Positions 8,315 through 18,030 of a stretch of DNA of 64,000 bases are shown piece after piece. Position numbers and translations under genes: made by a program. The notes below the pieces were generated by a model. The model was given only the letters and a program-made list of their open reading frames with translations, was not told where the DNA came from and made no database searches. The DNA is from Cellulomonas sp. PhB150 (lineage in GTDB: Bacteria; Actinomycetota; Actinomycetes; Actinomycetales; Cellulomonadaceae), in the NCBI RefSeq assembly GCF_003755175.1, contig NZ_RKHX01000002.1, positions 434,001-498,000 on the forward strand, in the 5' to 3' direction. The number at the start of each line of letters is the position of its first letter. Within the stretch, counting starts at the first letter, position 1.

Positions 8315-9004
8315 TCACGGCCAGGTCGCGCGCCCAGCGACGGGTAGGCCGGGCGGGTCGGGCAGCAGGACGATCGGGCCCGAGCCGCCGACGAGCGCCA
8401 TCGGGTCGAGGTAGACCGGTGGGTCGGCTCGCCCCGCGCGGACGCCCCAGTGCACGCACGGCCGGTCGCAGTGGCCACCCGTGGCGGCGACCGAGCCGAC
8501 GAGGTCGCCAGCCGTCACCCGGTCACCGGCGGCGACGTCGGGCACGACAGGCTCCACGCTCGAGCGCAGCCCGCCCGCGAGGGCGACCGTCACCAGCGGC
8601 CGACCCGCCACGCGGCCCGCGAACGTCACGACCCCGTCGCCGGGCGCGAGCACGTCGCCCCCCACGACGGCCGCCAGGTCGACGCCACGGTGACCTGCCG
8701 CCCACGGGGCGGGCGGCCGCTCGAAGCGCCGCAGCACGTCGGCGCGACCTGGGACGGGCAGGACCAGCGCGCGCGTCGCCGTCGGCGTGGGCGGCTCGGG
8801 GCCTGGCCCGGCGGCAGCCGGCGCGGCGAGCGCGGCGATGAGCAGCACGAGCCCGGTGACGTGCGACGCGACACGCGCCCGGGGGCTGGCGGCGACCGGC
8901 CCGAACCGCGCCCGCACGGCGGGCCCGAACCGAGCCGGGAACCGGGCGGCGGCCGAGACGCCAGGTGCCGGTGGGGGAGGTCCGGAGCGGGTGGAGGTCG
9001 TCAT
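8315..9004 (-). CDS. M23 family metallopeptidase (LytM-like)
   Basis: A 229-residue secreted or membrane-anchored M23 (LytM-type) peptidase, a family that cuts peptidoglycan cross-bridges. A hydrophobic segment VTGLVLLIAALAAPAAAG (about residues 48-65) is a signal/anchor. The zinc motif GHRGVD gives His and Asp, and VHWGV the last His ligand. In the usual H-x-H motif the first, catalytic His appears replaced (C-V-H), a change I recall in actinobacterial relatives at this locus. The start at 9004 has no ribosome site, but CACATT stands 8 bases upstream, fitting a leaderless message. It converges with the sigma gene. Confidence 0.82.
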   Translation of the reverse strand: MTTSTRSGPPPPAPGVSAAARFPARFGPAVRARFGPVAASPRARVASHVTGLVLLIAALAAPAAAGPGPEPPTPTATRALVLPVPGRADVLRRFERPPAPWAAGHRGVDLAAVVGGDVLAPGDGVVTFAGRVAGRPLVTVALAGGLRSSVEPVVPDVAAGDRVTAGDLVGSVAATGGHCDRPCVHWGVRAGRADPPVYLDPMALVGGSGPIVLLPDPPGLPVAGRATWP

Positions 9005-9430
9005 GCAGCGAGAATGTGCTCGGCAGCGTCCGCTGCGCCGCGGCACCGGCCAGAACGGTGGACGCGGCCAGGCGGCCCGGGGGCTGTGGTCGGCTCGCCG
9101 CGGCAGGTGACCCCCCCCGCCGTTCGGTGGCGCGTCCCACAGGTGCCGGGGCCCGCGTGACGCGGCCGACCCCGCCGATCGGTTAGACTTCCGCATGCGA
9201 CCGGTCCGTGCCGGTCGACTTCGCGCGTCTTCCACCCGCACCCCTCCCGCTCCGGCGGGTCATGGGAGCGGGGTCGCCACCGCAACGGTCCGGGCCTCAG
9301 GGTCCGGCGCGGTCGGGGACAGGACGCCAGGGGCACCGGCAGACGTCGGCGCCACAACCGAGATGCGGGCTCCGTCGCAGGGGTCCGCCATGACGCGCGC
9401 ACCGGCAGGTGCGCGCCGGAAGGACGTGCC
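9005..9430 (+). promoter_or_regulatory. rpsB promoter and long leader region
   Basis: This 426-bp gap separates the divergent M23 gene from rpsB. TAGACT at 9184-9189 is a good -10, with only a weak TGACGC (9158-9163) as possible -35 at too long a spacing. Transcription would start near 9196, giving a leader of about 235 nt. Just before the ribosome site a perfect 9-bp stem, GCGCGCACC (9395-9403) with GGTGCGCGC (9408-9416) around a GGCA loop, precedes GGAAGGA (9418-9424) and ATG 9431. A leader this long with a hairpin at the ribosome site fits S2 autoregulation, but that is inferred. Confidence 0.45.
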
Positions 9431-9443
9431 ATGGCCGTCGTGA
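9195..9443 (+). CDS. Possible leaderless leader ORF overlapping the rpsB start
   Basis: An 82-codon open frame starts with ATG five bases after the TAGACT -10 at 9184-9189 and ends with a TGA 13 bases inside rpsB. If transcription starts where that -10 predicts, the ATG would lie at the very 5' end of the message, as leaderless genes require, and ribosomes would terminate beyond the rpsB start and could be coupled to it. The encoded sequence is low-complexity, Ala/Pro/Gly/Arg rich and matches no family I know. It may equally be a chance frame in a G+C-rich leader. Confidence 0.2.
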   Translation: MRPVRAGRLRASSTRTPPAPAGHGSGVATATVRASGSGAVGDRTPGAPADVGATTEMRAPSQGSAMTRAPAGARRKDVPWPS

Positions 9444-10435
9444 CCATGCGCCAGCTGCTCGAGAGCGGTGTCCACTTCGGGCACCAGACCCGCCGCTGGA
9501 ACCCCAAGATGAAGCGCTTCATCTTCACCGAGCGCAACGGCATCTACATCGTCGACCTGCAGCAGTCGCTGTCGTACATCGACAACGCCTACGAGTTCGT
9601 CAGCCAGACCGTCGCGCACGGCGGCACCATCCTGTTCGTCGGCACCAAGAAGCAGGCGCAGGAGCCCGTGGCCGAGCAGGCCGCACGCGTGGGCATGCCC
9701 TACGTGAACCAGCGCTGGCTCGGCGGCATGCTGACCAACTTCGGCACCGTCCACAAGCGCCTGCAGCGCCTCAAGGAGCTCGAGCAGATCGACTTCGACG
9801 ACGTCGCCAGCTCGCCGCTGACCAAGAAGGAGCTGCTCGTCCTGCGCCGCGAGAAGGACAAGCTCGCGAAGACGCTGGGCGGCATCCGCGACATGGCCAA
9901 GGTTCCCTCGGCCGTGTGGATCGTCGACACGAACAAGGAGCACCTCGCGGTCAACGAGGCGCGCAAGCTCGGCATCCCCGTCGTCGCGATCCTGGACACC
10001 AACTGCGACCCCGACGTCGTCGACTACCCGATCCCGGGCAACGACGACGCGATCCGCGCCGTCCAGCTGCTCACCCGCGTGATCGCGGACGCCGCGGCCG
10101 ACGGCCTGCTCAAGCGCCACTCGGGTCGCACCGCGGCCGCCGAGGGCACCGAGGCCGCCGAGCCCCTGGCCGAGTGGGAGCGCGAGCTCCTCGCCGGCGC
10201 CGAGGCCGACCTGGCCGCGACGGAGGCGGCCCCGGCTGCTGAGGCCGCGCCCGCCGAGGCCGCTGCCGAGGCCACCCCGGCCGAGGCTGAGGCCGCTCCG
10301 GCCGACGCTGCCCCCGCCGAGGCTGAGGCCGCTCCGGCCGAGGCCGAGACCGCCGAGGTCGCCGCCGAGGCGCCCGCCGCCGACGAGGCCCCCGCGGCCG
10401 AGGCTGCCGCCGAGGGCGACGCCGACTCCAAGTGA
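9431..10435 (+). CDS. rpsB: 30S ribosomal protein S2
   Basis: uS2 (334 aa), which binds the 30S body near the 3' end of 16S rRNA and is needed with S1-type contacts for mRNA binding. The core shows [45 protein letters not shown] and [14 protein letters not shown]. After EWERELL (around residue 250) comes an unusual tail of about 80 residues made almost only of Ala, Glu and Pro. In DNA, a 26-bp segment of the tail is repeated exactly at 10280-10305 and 10316-10341, a 36-base (12-codon) period. GGAAGGA at 9418-9424 sets the start at ATG 9431. Confidence 0.96.
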   Translation: MAVVTMRQLLESGVHFGHQTRRWNPKMKRFIFTERNGIYIVDLQQSLSYIDNAYEFVSQTVAHGGTILFVGTKKQAQEPVAEQAARVGMPYVNQRWLGGMLTNFGTVHKRLQRLKELEQIDFDDVASSPLTKKELLVLRREKDKLAKTLGGIRDMAKVPSAVWIVDTNKEHLAVNEARKLGIPVVAILDTNCDPDVVDYPIPGNDDAIRAVQLLTRVIADAAADGLLKRHSGRTAAAEGTEAAEPLAEWERELLAGAEADLAATEAAPAAEAAPAEAAAEATPAEAEAAPADAAPAEAEAAPAEAETAEVAAEAPAADEAPAAEAAAEGDADSK

Positions 10436-10441
10436 CCCGCT

Positions 10442-10478
10442 CGGGTGCCGGCGGACCTGACCAGGTCGCCGGCACCCG
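10442..10478 (+). terminator. Long hairpin between rpsB and tsf
   Basis: Seven bases after the rpsB stop, 10442-10452 pairs perfectly with 10468-10478 (11 bp), and inside it 10454-10459 pairs with 10462-10467 (6 bp), with a single bulged G at 10453. The result is a nearly continuous 17-bp stem. No T run follows. It may be a partial terminator or an RNA-processing element setting the S2:EF-Ts ratio, since rpsB and tsf are normally co-transcribed. Confidence 0.65.
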
Positions 10479-10541
10479 GCACGTCACCGACCCGCCAGGG
10501 TCCCGCATCAACTCACGCGACTCACGAAGGACGGACCACTG

Positions 10542-11387
10542 ATGGCGAACTACTCGCTCGCAGACATCAAGGCGCTGCGCGAGAAGACCGGCGCAGGCAT
10601 GCTCGACGTCAAGAAGGCGCTCGAGGAGGCGGAGGGCGACGCCGACAAGGCGCTCGAGATCATCCGCGTGAAGGGCCTCAAGGGCGTCGGCAAGCGCGAG
10701 GGTCGCTCGGCCTCGGACGGCCTCGTCGCCGCCCACGTCGGCCCGACCGCGGACGGCGAGGGCCAGTCCGGCGTGCTCGTCGAGATCAACTCCGAGACGG
10801 ACTTCGTCGCCAAGAGCGAGAACTTCATCTCCCTGGCCGAGCGCGTCCTGAACGCGGCCGTCGAGACGGGTGCCCGCGACGCGGACGCCCTGACCGGCGC
10901 CGACTACCAGGGCACCACGGTGCAGAACATCGTCGACGAGACGGCCGCCACCCTGGGTGAGCGCGTCGTCGTCCGCCGCCTGGCCCGCGTGGCCGGCGAG
11001 CACGTCGAGGTCTACCTGCACAAGGTCAACAAGGACCTGCCCCCGCAGGTCGGCGTCCTCGTGGCGACCGACGCGGCCGGCGCGGGCGTGGCGCGCGACA
11101 TCGCGACGCACATCGCCGCGTTCTCGCCGACGTTCCTGACGCGCGACGAGGTCTCGCCCGAGACGGTCGAGAACGAGCGCAAGATCGCCGAGGAGACCGC
11201 GCGCAACGAGGGCAAGCCCGAGGCCGCGCTCCCGAAGATCATCGAGGGTCGCCTCAACGGGTTCTTCAAGGAGAACGTCCTGCTCGACCAGGCGTTCGCC
11301 AAGGACCCGAAGAAGACGGTCGCCCAGGTCCTCTCCGAGGTCGGCGGCACCCTGCAGGGCTTCGTGCGCTACCGCGTGGGAGCCTGA
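10542..11387 (+). CDS. tsf: Elongation factor Ts
   Basis: EF-Ts (281 aa), the guanine-nucleotide exchange factor that regenerates EF-Tu-GTP. The N-terminal UBA-like domain begins [20 protein letters not shown] and the signature [17 protein letters not shown] lies at about residues 79-95, followed by two dimerisation subdomains and the C-terminal coiled-coil region; length is typical. GAAGGA at 10526-10531 sits 10 bases before ATG 10542. It follows rpsB across a long hairpin and is closed by a strong terminator at 11400-11435. Confidence 0.97.
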   Translation: MANYSLADIKALREKTGAGMLDVKKALEEAEGDADKALEIIRVKGLKGVGKREGRSASDGLVAAHVGPTADGEGQSGVLVEINSETDFVAKSENFISLAERVLNAAVETGARDADALTGADYQGTTVQNIVDETAATLGERVVVRRLARVAGEHVEVYLHKVNKDLPPQVGVLVATDAAGAGVARDIATHIAAFSPTFLTRDEVSPETVENERKIAEETARNEGKPEAALPKIIEGRLNGFFKENVLLDQAFAKDPKKTVAQVLSEVGGTLQGFVRYRVGA

Positions 11388-11399
11388 CCCCAGCACCAT

Positions 11400-11435
11400 C
11401 CGGTGGCCCCGCCCGTCCAGGGTCGGGGCCACCGG
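11400..11435 (+). terminator. Hairpin terminator after tsf
   Basis: CCGGTGGCCCCG (11400-11411) pairs perfectly with 11424-11435 around a 12-base loop, starting 12 bases after the tsf stop. No T run. It ends the rpsB-tsf unit; pyrH begins 77 bases later, so pyrH needs its own promoter or read-through. Confidence 0.8.
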
Positions 11436-11512
11436 CGCAGGACCGGCCAGCGGGCCGGGCGGAACCCCGCCAGCACGGCAGCGACGGTACGGACGACACC
11501 CAGGAGGAACGC

Positions 11513-12256
11513 GTGAGCCAGCAGCCCACCGACGTGACGACCGAGACCGCCCCGCGGCGCGTCCTGCTCAAGCTCTCCGGGGAGACCTTCGGCGGCGGTG
11601 ACGTGGGCCTCGCGGTCGACGTGGTCCGCCGGGTCGCCGAGGAGATCGCCGTGGCCGTGCGCGAGGGCGTGCAGGTCGCGATCGTCGTCGGCGGCGGGAA
11701 CTTCTTCCGCGGCGCGCAGCTCTCGCAGAGCGGGCTCGACCGGGCGCGTGCCGACTACATGGGCATGCTCGGCACGGTCATGAACTGCCTGGCGCTGCAG
11801 GACTTCCTCGAGCAGGCGGGCGTGAGCACGCGCGTGCAGACGGCCATCACGATGGGCCAGGTCGCCGAGCCGTACATCCCGCTGCGCGCGATCCGGCACC
11901 TCGAGAAGGGCCGCGTCGTGATCTTCGGCGCCGGAGCCGGCATGCCGTACTTCTCGACCGACACGGTCAGCGTGCAGCGGGCCCTCGAGACGCACTGCGA
12001 CGAGGTGCTCATGGGCAAGAACGGCGTCGACGGCGTCTACAGCGCGGACCCGCGCAAGGACCCCGACGCCGTGAAGCTCGACCACCTGACCTACACCGAC
12101 GCGATCGTCGGCGACCTGGCCGTCATGGACTCCACGGCGCTGTCGCTGTGCCGCGACAACGACGTGGTCATGCGCGTCTTCGGGCTCGAGGACGAGGGCA
12201 ACGTCACGCGGGCCCTCCAGGGTGAGAAGATCGGCACGCTGGTCACCGCGGGCTGA
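11513..12256 (+). CDS. pyrH: UMP kinase
   Basis: UMP kinase (247 aa) of the amino-acid-kinase fold, a hexameric cytoplasmic enzyme phosphorylating UMP to UDP in pyrimidine synthesis. [14 protein letters not shown] is the nucleotide-binding start, [11 protein letters not shown] the phosphate loop, and GMPYFSTDT with [16 protein letters not shown] the UMP/ATP site. GTG 11513 is preceded by a near-perfect AGGAGGAA at 11502-11509. The order rpsB-tsf-pyrH-frr-cdsA is conserved in actinobacteria. Confidence 0.97.
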   Translation: MSQQPTDVTTETAPRRVLLKLSGETFGGGDVGLAVDVVRRVAEEIAVAVREGVQVAIVVGGGNFFRGAQLSQSGLDRARADYMGMLGTVMNCLALQDFLEQAGVSTRVQTAITMGQVAEPYIPLRAIRHLEKGRVVIFGAGAGMPYFSTDTVSVQRALETHCDEVLMGKNGVDGVYSADPRKDPDAVKLDHLTYTDAIVGDLAVMDSTALSLCRDNDVVMRVFGLEDEGNVTRALQGEKIGTLVTAG

Positions 12257-12318
12257 CCACGCCCAGCACCGCACGCACGGCACGCACCACCACCGACACG
12301 AACGAGACGGAGCACCTG

Positions 12319-12876
12319 GTGATCGACGACACCCTCCTCGAGGCCGAGGAGAAGATGGACAAGGCCGTCGAGGTCGCCAAGGACGACTTCGCGACCATCC
12401 GCACCGGCCGGGCGAACGCGGCGATGTTCTCGAAGATCTTCGTCGACTACTACGGCAGCCCCACGCCGCTGCAGCAGCTCGCGTCGTTCAACGTGACCGA
12501 GGCGCGCACCATCCTCATCTCGCCCTTCGACAAGTCGGCCAGCGTCGCCATCGAGAAGGCCCTGCGGGAGTCGGACCTGGGCGTGAACCCGACGAACGAC
12601 GGCAACGTCATCCGGGTCGTCCTGCCGGCCCTGACGCAGGACCGCCGCAAGGACTTCGTCAAGCTGGCCAAGAACAAGGCCGAGGACGCGCGCATCTCGG
12701 TGCGCTCGGTGCGTCGTCGGGCCAAGGAGGAGCTGGACCGCATCGTCAAGGACGGCGAGGCCGGCGAGGACGAGGTCAGCAGGGCGGAGAAGGAGCTCGA
12801 GGTGCTCACCAAGAAGCACACCGAGCTCATCGACCACCTGCTGGCGTCCAAGGAGAGCGAGCTGCTCGAGGTCTGA
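12319..12876 (+). CDS. frr: Ribosome recycling factor
   Basis: RRF (185 aa), which with EF-G splits the post-termination ribosome. It begins [19 protein letters not shown] and contains the conserved [14 protein letters not shown] and [14 protein letters not shown] blocks; the C-terminal helices [20 protein letters not shown] complete the three-helix bundle. GTG 12319 gives exactly the family length. Its TGA overlaps the cdsA ATG by one base, implying translational coupling. Confidence 0.97.
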   Translation: MIDDTLLEAEEKMDKAVEVAKDDFATIRTGRANAAMFSKIFVDYYGSPTPLQQLASFNVTEARTILISPFDKSASVAIEKALRESDLGVNPTNDGNVIRVVLPALTQDRRKDFVKLAKNKAEDARISVRSVRRRAKEELDRIVKDGEAGEDEVSRAEKELEVLTKKHTELIDHLLASKESELLEV

Positions 12877-13712
12877 TGACGGAGCTCGCCGCCCCCCGCA
12901 CGTCCCGCTCGGGTCGCGACCTCCCGGTCGCGATCGCCGTCGGCCTCGGCATCCTCGTGGTCGTCGTCGCCTCCTTGTTCATCGTCAAGGAGGTCTTCGC
13001 GGGCTTCGCGGTCCTCGTGGTGTGCGCGGCCCTGTGGGAGCTGGCGCAGGCCTTCACGCGCCGCGGCATCCACCTGCCGCTGCTGCCTCTGCTCGTCGGC
13101 GCCGTCGGGATCCTCGTCTCCGCCTACACGGCCGGGCCCGAGGCCCTGTTCGTGGCGTTCATGCTCACGGTCGGCGGGGTCGTCATCTGGCGCGTGCTCG
13201 ACGGCAGCGGCGAGCAGGCGCTGCGCGACGCGACCGCGGGCACGTTCGCCGCGGCCTACCTGCCGTTCCTCGGCGGCTTCGTCATGCTCATGCTCGCGGA
13301 GCCCGACGGCCCCGCGCGCGTGCTCGTGTTCATCCTCCTGTGCGTCGCGAGCGACACGGGGGGGTACACCGTCGGCGTGCTCGTCGGCCGGCATCCTCTC
13401 GCGCCGTCCGTCAGCCCCAAGAAGTCCTGGGAGGGCCTGGTCGGCTCGGTCGTGCTCGCGTGCGTCGTGGGCGTCGTGAGCATGCAGATCGCGTTCGACG
13501 GCAACGCACTCGTCGGGGTCTTCCTCGGCCTGGCGACCGTCGTGACGGCCACGCTCGGCGACCTGTGCGAATCCCTGCTCAAGCGGGACCTCGAGCTCAA
13601 GGACATGGGCTCGCTCGTCCCCGGGCACGGCGGCATCCTCGACCGGCTCGACTCGCTCCTCCTGACGGCGCCCGCCGTCTACCTGATCCTCGCGGTCCTC
13701 CAGCCCGCGTGA
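12876..13712 (+). CDS. cdsA: Phosphatidate cytidylyltransferase (CDP-diglyceride synthase)
   Basis: Integral membrane enzyme (278 aa) making CDP-diacylglycerol from phosphatidate and CTP, the branch point to all membrane phospholipids. About eight hydrophobic segments are visible. The family signature sits near the C-terminus, from [13 protein letters not shown] through [13 protein letters not shown], with the metal-binding acidic residues. ATG 12876 shares its A with the frr stop. Next to rlmN, as in other actinobacteria. Confidence 0.95.
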   Translation: MTELAAPRTSRSGRDLPVAIAVGLGILVVVVASLFIVKEVFAGFAVLVVCAALWELAQAFTRRGIHLPLLPLLVGAVGILVSAYTAGPEALFVAFMLTVGGVVIWRVLDGSGEQALRDATAGTFAAAYLPFLGGFVMLMLAEPDGPARVLVFILLCVASDTGGYTVGVLVGRHPLAPSVSPKKSWEGLVGSVVLACVVGVVSMQIAFDGNALVGVFLGLATVVTATLGDLCESLLKRDLELKDMGSLVPGHGGILDRLDSLLLTAPAVYLILAVLQPA

Positions 13713-13738
13713 CCCGAGTACTCCAGAAGGGGGTGCCC

Positions 13739-14866
13739 ATGACCGGGACACCCGTCCGCCTCGACCTGTCGTCACCGACCCGAGGCCCCCGCGGCAAGCC
13801 GCCGCAGCACTTCGTCGACCTCACGCCCGAGGAGCGCGTCGCCGCCGTCACGGGTCTGGGGGAGAAGCCGTTCCGCGCCAAGCAGCTCGCGACGCACTAC
13901 TTCACGCACCTGTCCTCGGACCCGTCGACCATGACGGACCTGTCGAAGGCGTCCCGCGACAAGCTCGCCGAGAGCCTGTTCCCGCCGCTGCTGACCAACG
14001 CGCGCACCCTGACCGCCGACGGCGGCACCACGGTCAAGACGCTGTGGCACCTGTTCGACGGCGCCAAGGTCGAGACCGTCCTCATGCGATACAAGAACCG
14101 CTCGACCCTGTGCATCTCGAGCCAGGTCGGCTGCGGGCTGGCGTGCGGGTTCTGCGCCACGGGCAAGATGGGCCTGACCCGGAACCTGTCGACCGCCGAG
14201 ATCGTCGAGCAGGTCCGTGAGGCCGCGCGCGCCCTGGGCGCCGGCGAGATCCCGGGCGGGCCGGCGCGGCTGACCAACGTCGTCTTCATGGGCATGGGCG
14301 AGCCCCTGGCCAACTACAAGGCGATCATGGGCACGGTGCGGACCCTGGTCGCGCCGACGCCCGACGGCTTCGGCATGTCGGCCCGCAACATCACGGTCTC
14401 GACCGTCGGCATGGTGCCGGCCATGCTCAAGCTGGCCGACGAGGGCATCCCGGTGACGCTGGCGCTGTCGCTGCACGCGCCCGACGACGAGCTGCGCAGC
14501 GAGCTCGTGCCGGTCAACACGCGCTGGGACGTGGACGAGGCGATCGACGCCGCGTACCACTACTTCGAGGTCACCGGCCGCCGCGTCTCCATCGAGTACG
14601 CCCTCATCCGGGACATCAACGACCACGCGTGGCGCGCCGACCTGCTGGGCGAGAAGCTCAACGCGCGGGGCAAGGGCTGGGTGCACTGCAACCCGATCCC
14701 GCTCAACCCGGTGCCCGGCTCGAAGTGGACGGCGAGCGATCCCGGGGTCGAGGACGAGTTCGTGGCACGCTTGCGGGCGCACGGGATCCCGACCACCATC
14801 CGGGACACGCGCGGTAGCGAGATCGACGGAGCCTGCGGCCAGCTCGCGGCGGAGGAGGACGAGTGA
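13739..14866 (+). CDS. rlmN: 23S rRNA/tRNA (adenine-C2)-methyltransferase RlmN
   Basis: Radical SAM methyltransferase (375 aa) that methylates C2 of A2503 in 23S rRNA and of A37 in some tRNAs, helping translational fidelity. The [4Fe-4S] motif is CGLACGFC (Cys132, Cys136, Cys139). [12 protein letters not shown] is the conserved GEPL loop, and the C-terminal GACGQL supplies the methyl-carrying cysteine. ATG 13739 follows AGAAGGGGG; a GTG at 13733 is a less likely start. The stop overlaps the next gene's GTG. Confidence 0.95.
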   Translation: MTGTPVRLDLSSPTRGPRGKPPQHFVDLTPEERVAAVTGLGEKPFRAKQLATHYFTHLSSDPSTMTDLSKASRDKLAESLFPPLLTNARTLTADGGTTVKTLWHLFDGAKVETVLMRYKNRSTLCISSQVGCGLACGFCATGKMGLTRNLSTAEIVEQVREAARALGAGEIPGGPARLTNVVFMGMGEPLANYKAIMGTVRTLVAPTPDGFGMSARNITVSTVGMVPAMLKLADEGIPVTLALSLHAPDDELRSELVPVNTRWDVDEAIDAAYHYFEVTGRRVSIEYALIRDINDHAWRADLLGEKLNARGKGWVHCNPIPLNPVPGSKWTASDPGVEDEFVARLRAHGIPTTIRDTRGSEIDGACGQLAAEEDE

Positions 14867-15417
14867 GCGACGGGATGTTCCGGACGGCGTCGGGGCTGCG
14901 CAGCGGCTACGACCCTGACGAGGTCGACGACTTCTTCGAGCACGCTCGGTCCGTCTACGAGCAGGGGCCGGCCGGCGCACTGGCCGCCAAGGACGTGCGG
15001 GGCGTGGCGTTCGACGTGGTCCGGGGCGGGTACGTCACGGCAGCCGTCGACGCGGCGCTCGACCGGCTCGAGGCCGCGTTCGTGGCCCGCTCGCGCGCGG
15101 AGTTCGTCGCCGAGAACGGCCAGCAGGCCTGGTTGGCCAAGCTGGGGGAGCAGGCGCGCACGCTCTACGGCCGGCTGGGCCGACCCGACGGGGACCGGTT
15201 CGCGCCGCCCGAGGGTCGCCACCAGGGCTACGAGCCCGCCGACGTCGACGCGCTGTGCCACCGCCTGGTCGCCTATTTCGACAAGGGTGCGCCGCTCGCG
15301 GCCGCCGAGGTCCGGGCCGCGACGTTCCGTGCGCGCAAGGGGCACAACGCCTACGGCGAGGCCGCGGTGGACGCGTTCTTCGCGCGCGCGGTCGAGGTGC
15401 TGCTCGGCGTCGAGTGA
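14863..15417 (+). CDS. DivIVA-domain protein
   Basis: A 184-residue soluble protein with two DivIVA-like repeats: [22 protein letters not shown] at the start, read as (F/Y)R...GYD..EVD.F, and a later [18 protein letters not shown] with [19 protein letters not shown]. It is shorter than polar DivIVA/Wag31 and lacks a long coiled-coil, so a cell-division scaffold role is unproven; similar proteins sit between rlmN and dxr in relatives. It overlaps rlmN by four bases and dxr by one, so the three are probably translated as a coupled set. Confidence 0.8.
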   Translation: MSDGMFRTASGLRSGYDPDEVDDFFEHARSVYEQGPAGALAAKDVRGVAFDVVRGGYVTAAVDAALDRLEAAFVARSRAEFVAENGQQAWLAKLGEQARTLYGRLGRPDGDRFAPPEGRHQGYEPADVDALCHRLVAYFDKGAPLAAAEVRAATFRARKGHNAYGEAAVDAFFARAVEVLLGVE

Positions 15418-16604
15418 TGATGGTCGGCGTGAGCCAGCCCACCAGCCAGCGCAGCGTCACCCTCCTGGGGTCCACCGGATCGATCGGCACCCAGGCCGTC
15501 GACGTCATCACCCGCAACCGTGAGCGCTTCGACGTCGTCGGGCTCAGCGCGGGCGGCGGCGACGTCGCACTCCTGGCGCGGCAGGTCGTCGACCTCGACG
15601 TACCGGTCGTCGCGGTGGCCGACCCCAGCGCCGCGGCTCCGCTGCGCGAGCTGCTGACGGGCCGCGACGTCGAGGTGCTCGTCGGGCCGGAAGCCTCCAC
15701 CGAGCTGGCCGGCCGCGGCGCGGACGTCGTGCTCAACGGCGTCACGGGCTCGGTCGGGCTCGGGCCGACGCTCGCCGCGCTGGCCGCGGGCAGCACCCTC
15801 GCGCTGGCCAACAAGGAGTCGCTCGTCGTCGGCGGCGCGCTCGTGCAGGCCGCGCGGCTGCGCGCCGACCAGATCGTGCCGGTCGACTCCGAGCACTCCG
15901 CGATCGCCCAGGCGCTGCGCGGCGGGTCGCGACCCGAGGTGCGCAGGCTCGTCCTCACGGCGTCCGGCGGTCCCTTCCGCGGCCGGTCTCTCGACGACGT
16001 CAAGGCCGTGACGCCGCAGCAGGCGCTCGCGCACCCCACGTGGTCGATGGGCCCGGTGGTGACCATCAACTCCTCGACGCTGATGAACAAGGGGCTCGAG
16101 CTCATCGAGGCGCACCTGCTGTTCGACGTGCCGATCGACGACATCACGGTGGTCGTGCACCCGCAGTCCGTCGTGCACTCGATGGTCGAGTTCGTCGACG
16201 GCTCGACCATCGCCCAGGCCTCCCCGCCGGACATGCGGCTGCCGATCGCGCTGGGCCTGTCCTGGCCGGACCGGGTCGCCGACGTCGCGCCTCCCTGCGA
16301 CTGGACGACCGCGGCGACGTGGACGTTCGAGCCGCTCGACGAGGAGGTCTTCGGGGCCGTCCGTCTCGCCCGAGCGGCGGTGGCGGCGTCCGCGACCCAC
16401 CCGGCGGTCTACAACGCGGCCAACGAGGAGTGCGTCGCGGCGTTCCTCGACGGGCGCATCGGCTTCCTCGACATCGTCGGGACGGTCGAGCGCGTGCTCG
16501 ACGAGCACGCGGGCACGGCGGCCGCGGACCTCAGCCTGGAGGCGGTGCTCGCCGCCGAGACGTGGGCGCGGGCGCGCGCCCACGAGGTGCTCGCGCGGAA
16601 TTAG
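15417..16604 (+). CDS. dxr: 1-deoxy-D-xylulose-5-phosphate reductoisomerase
   Basis: DXR/IspC (395 aa), the NADPH-dependent enzyme forming 2-C-methyl-D-erythritol 4-phosphate in the MEP isoprenoid pathway; it is the fosmidomycin target. [16 protein letters not shown] is the Rossmann loop, [12 protein letters not shown] and [12 protein letters not shown] hold metal and substrate ligands, and TASGGPFRG and HPTWSMG the flexible loop and active site. Starts at ATG 15417, 15420 or GTG 15429 are all possible. ispG of the same pathway lies at 19802. The stop overlaps the stop of the convergent flavoprotein gene by four bases. Confidence 0.96.
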   Translation: MMVGVSQPTSQRSVTLLGSTGSIGTQAVDVITRNRERFDVVGLSAGGGDVALLARQVVDLDVPVVAVADPSAAAPLRELLTGRDVEVLVGPEASTELAGRGADVVLNGVTGSVGLGPTLAALAAGSTLALANKESLVVGGALVQAARLRADQIVPVDSEHSAIAQALRGGSRPEVRRLVLTASGGPFRGRSLDDVKAVTPQQALAHPTWSMGPVVTINSSTLMNKGLELIEAHLLFDVPIDDITVVVHPQSVVHSMVEFVDGSTIAQASPPDMRLPIALGLSWPDRVADVAPPCDWTTAATWTFEPLDEEVFGAVRLARAAVAASATHPAVYNAANEECVAAFLDGRIGFLDIVGTVERVLDEHAGTAAADLSLEAVLAAETWARARAHEVLARN

Positions 16605-17884
16605 CCGATCGGGACCCGGTCGAGCACGGCCGCCGCGGTGCGGCTCCGCCGGCCGGCGCTCTCGGCAGCGTCCGCGCGCGCCGCCGCACGCATCGCGAGG
16701 CTGACCGCCGCGCCGCCGAGCGGGGGCCAGTCCGGGGAGCGGTGGCCGACCCACGGCAGGTGCACGAGCGACGACTCGACACCGCACGCCAGGTCGGCGA
16801 GCGTGCGTCCCGCGAGGTTGGCCGCCGTGACCCCGCTGGCCCCGAACCCGCCGGCACCGCCGAGTCCCGACGCTGGGTCCAGCTCGACCGACGGGAGTCC
16901 GTCGCGCGGCACGCCGAGCCGGCCGGACCAGCGGAGCGCACCCGCCGGGTCAGCGACGGGGAAGAGGGTGGCCAGTGCGCGGTCGAGCGCCGACGGGTGG
17001 CCGGCACCGGTCAGGAGGAGCCGGTCGTCGGCGGTCCGCCGGGCCTGCACGGGCAGGTGCGCCGCCTCGCGCACGACGACTCCGGGCTCGAGGCCGATCT
17101 CGCCCCACGCGCGCGCGTCGAGCCGGGTGGTGGCCAGGGCGTGCGCGGGAACGGCCGCGAGCGTCCGACCGGTCGCGACACCCGGCACGCCGGCCTCCAC
17201 GGTGGTGAGCACGACCGGCGCACGCACCGTGCCGCGGTCGGTGAGCACGGCGTGCGGCGAGACACGCTGCGCGGTCGTCCGCTCGGCGAGGCGCACGCCG
17301 CGCGCGAGCAGCACGTCGAGCAGGCCGCGGACCAGGCGGGCGGGGTCGAGGACCGCGCAGTCCGGGGTCCACGCGCCGGCCTTCACGCCGGGTACCCGCA
17401 CGTGCTCCTGCGCACCGGCGGCGTCGAGCAGCGACCACTCGTCGCCCCACGTCGGCGCGGTCGCGACGAGCTCGCCGAGCCGCTCGACCTGCGCGGTGCT
17501 GCGCGCCACGCGCAACGCGCCGCCGAAGCCGAACCCGCACTCGACCTGCTCCAGGGCGAGCGCCCCGCCGACCTCGACGACCGCGTCGCGCATCGCGGCC
17601 CGCAGGTCCAGCGCGGCGTCCCGGCCGAACGCGAGCGCGACGCGCTCGGCGCTGATCGCGAGGTCCGCCGAGCACGCGCCCAGGCCCTGCGTGCTCGCGC
17701 CCTCGCCCACGACGCCCGCGTCGAGGAGCAGGACGTCGAGCGCGGCATCGGCGTCGAGCAGGTAGTACGCGGTCCACAGCCCCGTCAGGCCGGCGCCGAC
17801 GACGACCACGTCGGCGGTAGTGTCGCCGTCGAGCGGCTCGGTCGGGCGGCGGTCGGCCAGGTGGGCGGACCAGAGCGACGTCAT
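16601..17884 (-). CDS. FAD-dependent oxidoreductase, DAO (glycine/D-amino acid oxidase) family
   Basis: A 427-residue flavoprotein of the DAO fold. The N-terminal dinucleotide motif is [19 protein letters not shown] (GxGxxG) followed by an acidic beta-2 end (LLLDAG). The [17 protein letters not shown] segment resembles the flavin-contacting loop of gamma-glutamylputrescine or other amine oxidases. Substrate cannot be read from sequence. The start at 17884 has no ribosome site but TACCGT sits six bases upstream (17896-17891), fitting a leaderless message. It converges with dxr (four-base overlap of stop codons) and diverges from rseP, so it looks inserted into the dxr-rseP neighbourhood. Confidence 0.8.
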   Translation of the reverse strand: MTSLWSAHLADRRPTEPLDGDTTADVVVVGAGLTGLWTAYYLLDADAALDVLLLDAGVVGEGASTQGLGACSADLAISAERVALAFGRDAALDLRAAMRDAVVEVGGALALEQVECGFGFGGALRVARSTAQVERLGELVATAPTWGDEWSLLDAAGAQEHVRVPGVKAGAWTPDCAVLDPARLVRGLLDVLLARGVRLAERTTAQRVSPHAVLTDRGTVRAPVVLTTVEAGVPGVATGRTLAAVPAHALATTRLDARAWGEIGLEPGVVVREAAHLPVQARRTADDRLLLTGAGHPSALDRALATLFPVADPAGALRWSGRLGVPRDGLPSVELDPASGLGGAGGFGASGVTAANLAGRTLADLACGVESSLVHLPWVGHRSPDWPPLGGAAVSLAMRAAARADAAESAGRRSRTAAAVLDRVPIG

Positions 17885-17991
17885 GCTCGGACGGTAGCCG
17901 GTCGCCGCGCACGCGTGCGGGCGGCGCGACGTGCGCAGTCTCACCCTGCTGGCTGTCAGCGGATTCCCAGACGATGACGGCAAGATAGGTC

Positions 17992-18011
17992 GACGCGCGC
18001 GACTGCGCGTC
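17992..18011 (+). promoter_or_regulatory. Hairpin in the rseP 5' untranslated region
   Basis: GACGCGC (17992-17998) pairs perfectly with GCGCGTC (18005-18011) around six bases, 11 bases before the GGAGGG ribosome site (18022-18027) of rseP. A possible -10, CAAGAT (17981-17986), lies just upstream, so the hairpin would be at the very 5' end of the message, where it could stabilise the transcript. Function is inferred. Confidence 0.35.
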
Positions 18012-18030
18012 TCGAATCTGCGGAGGGTCG

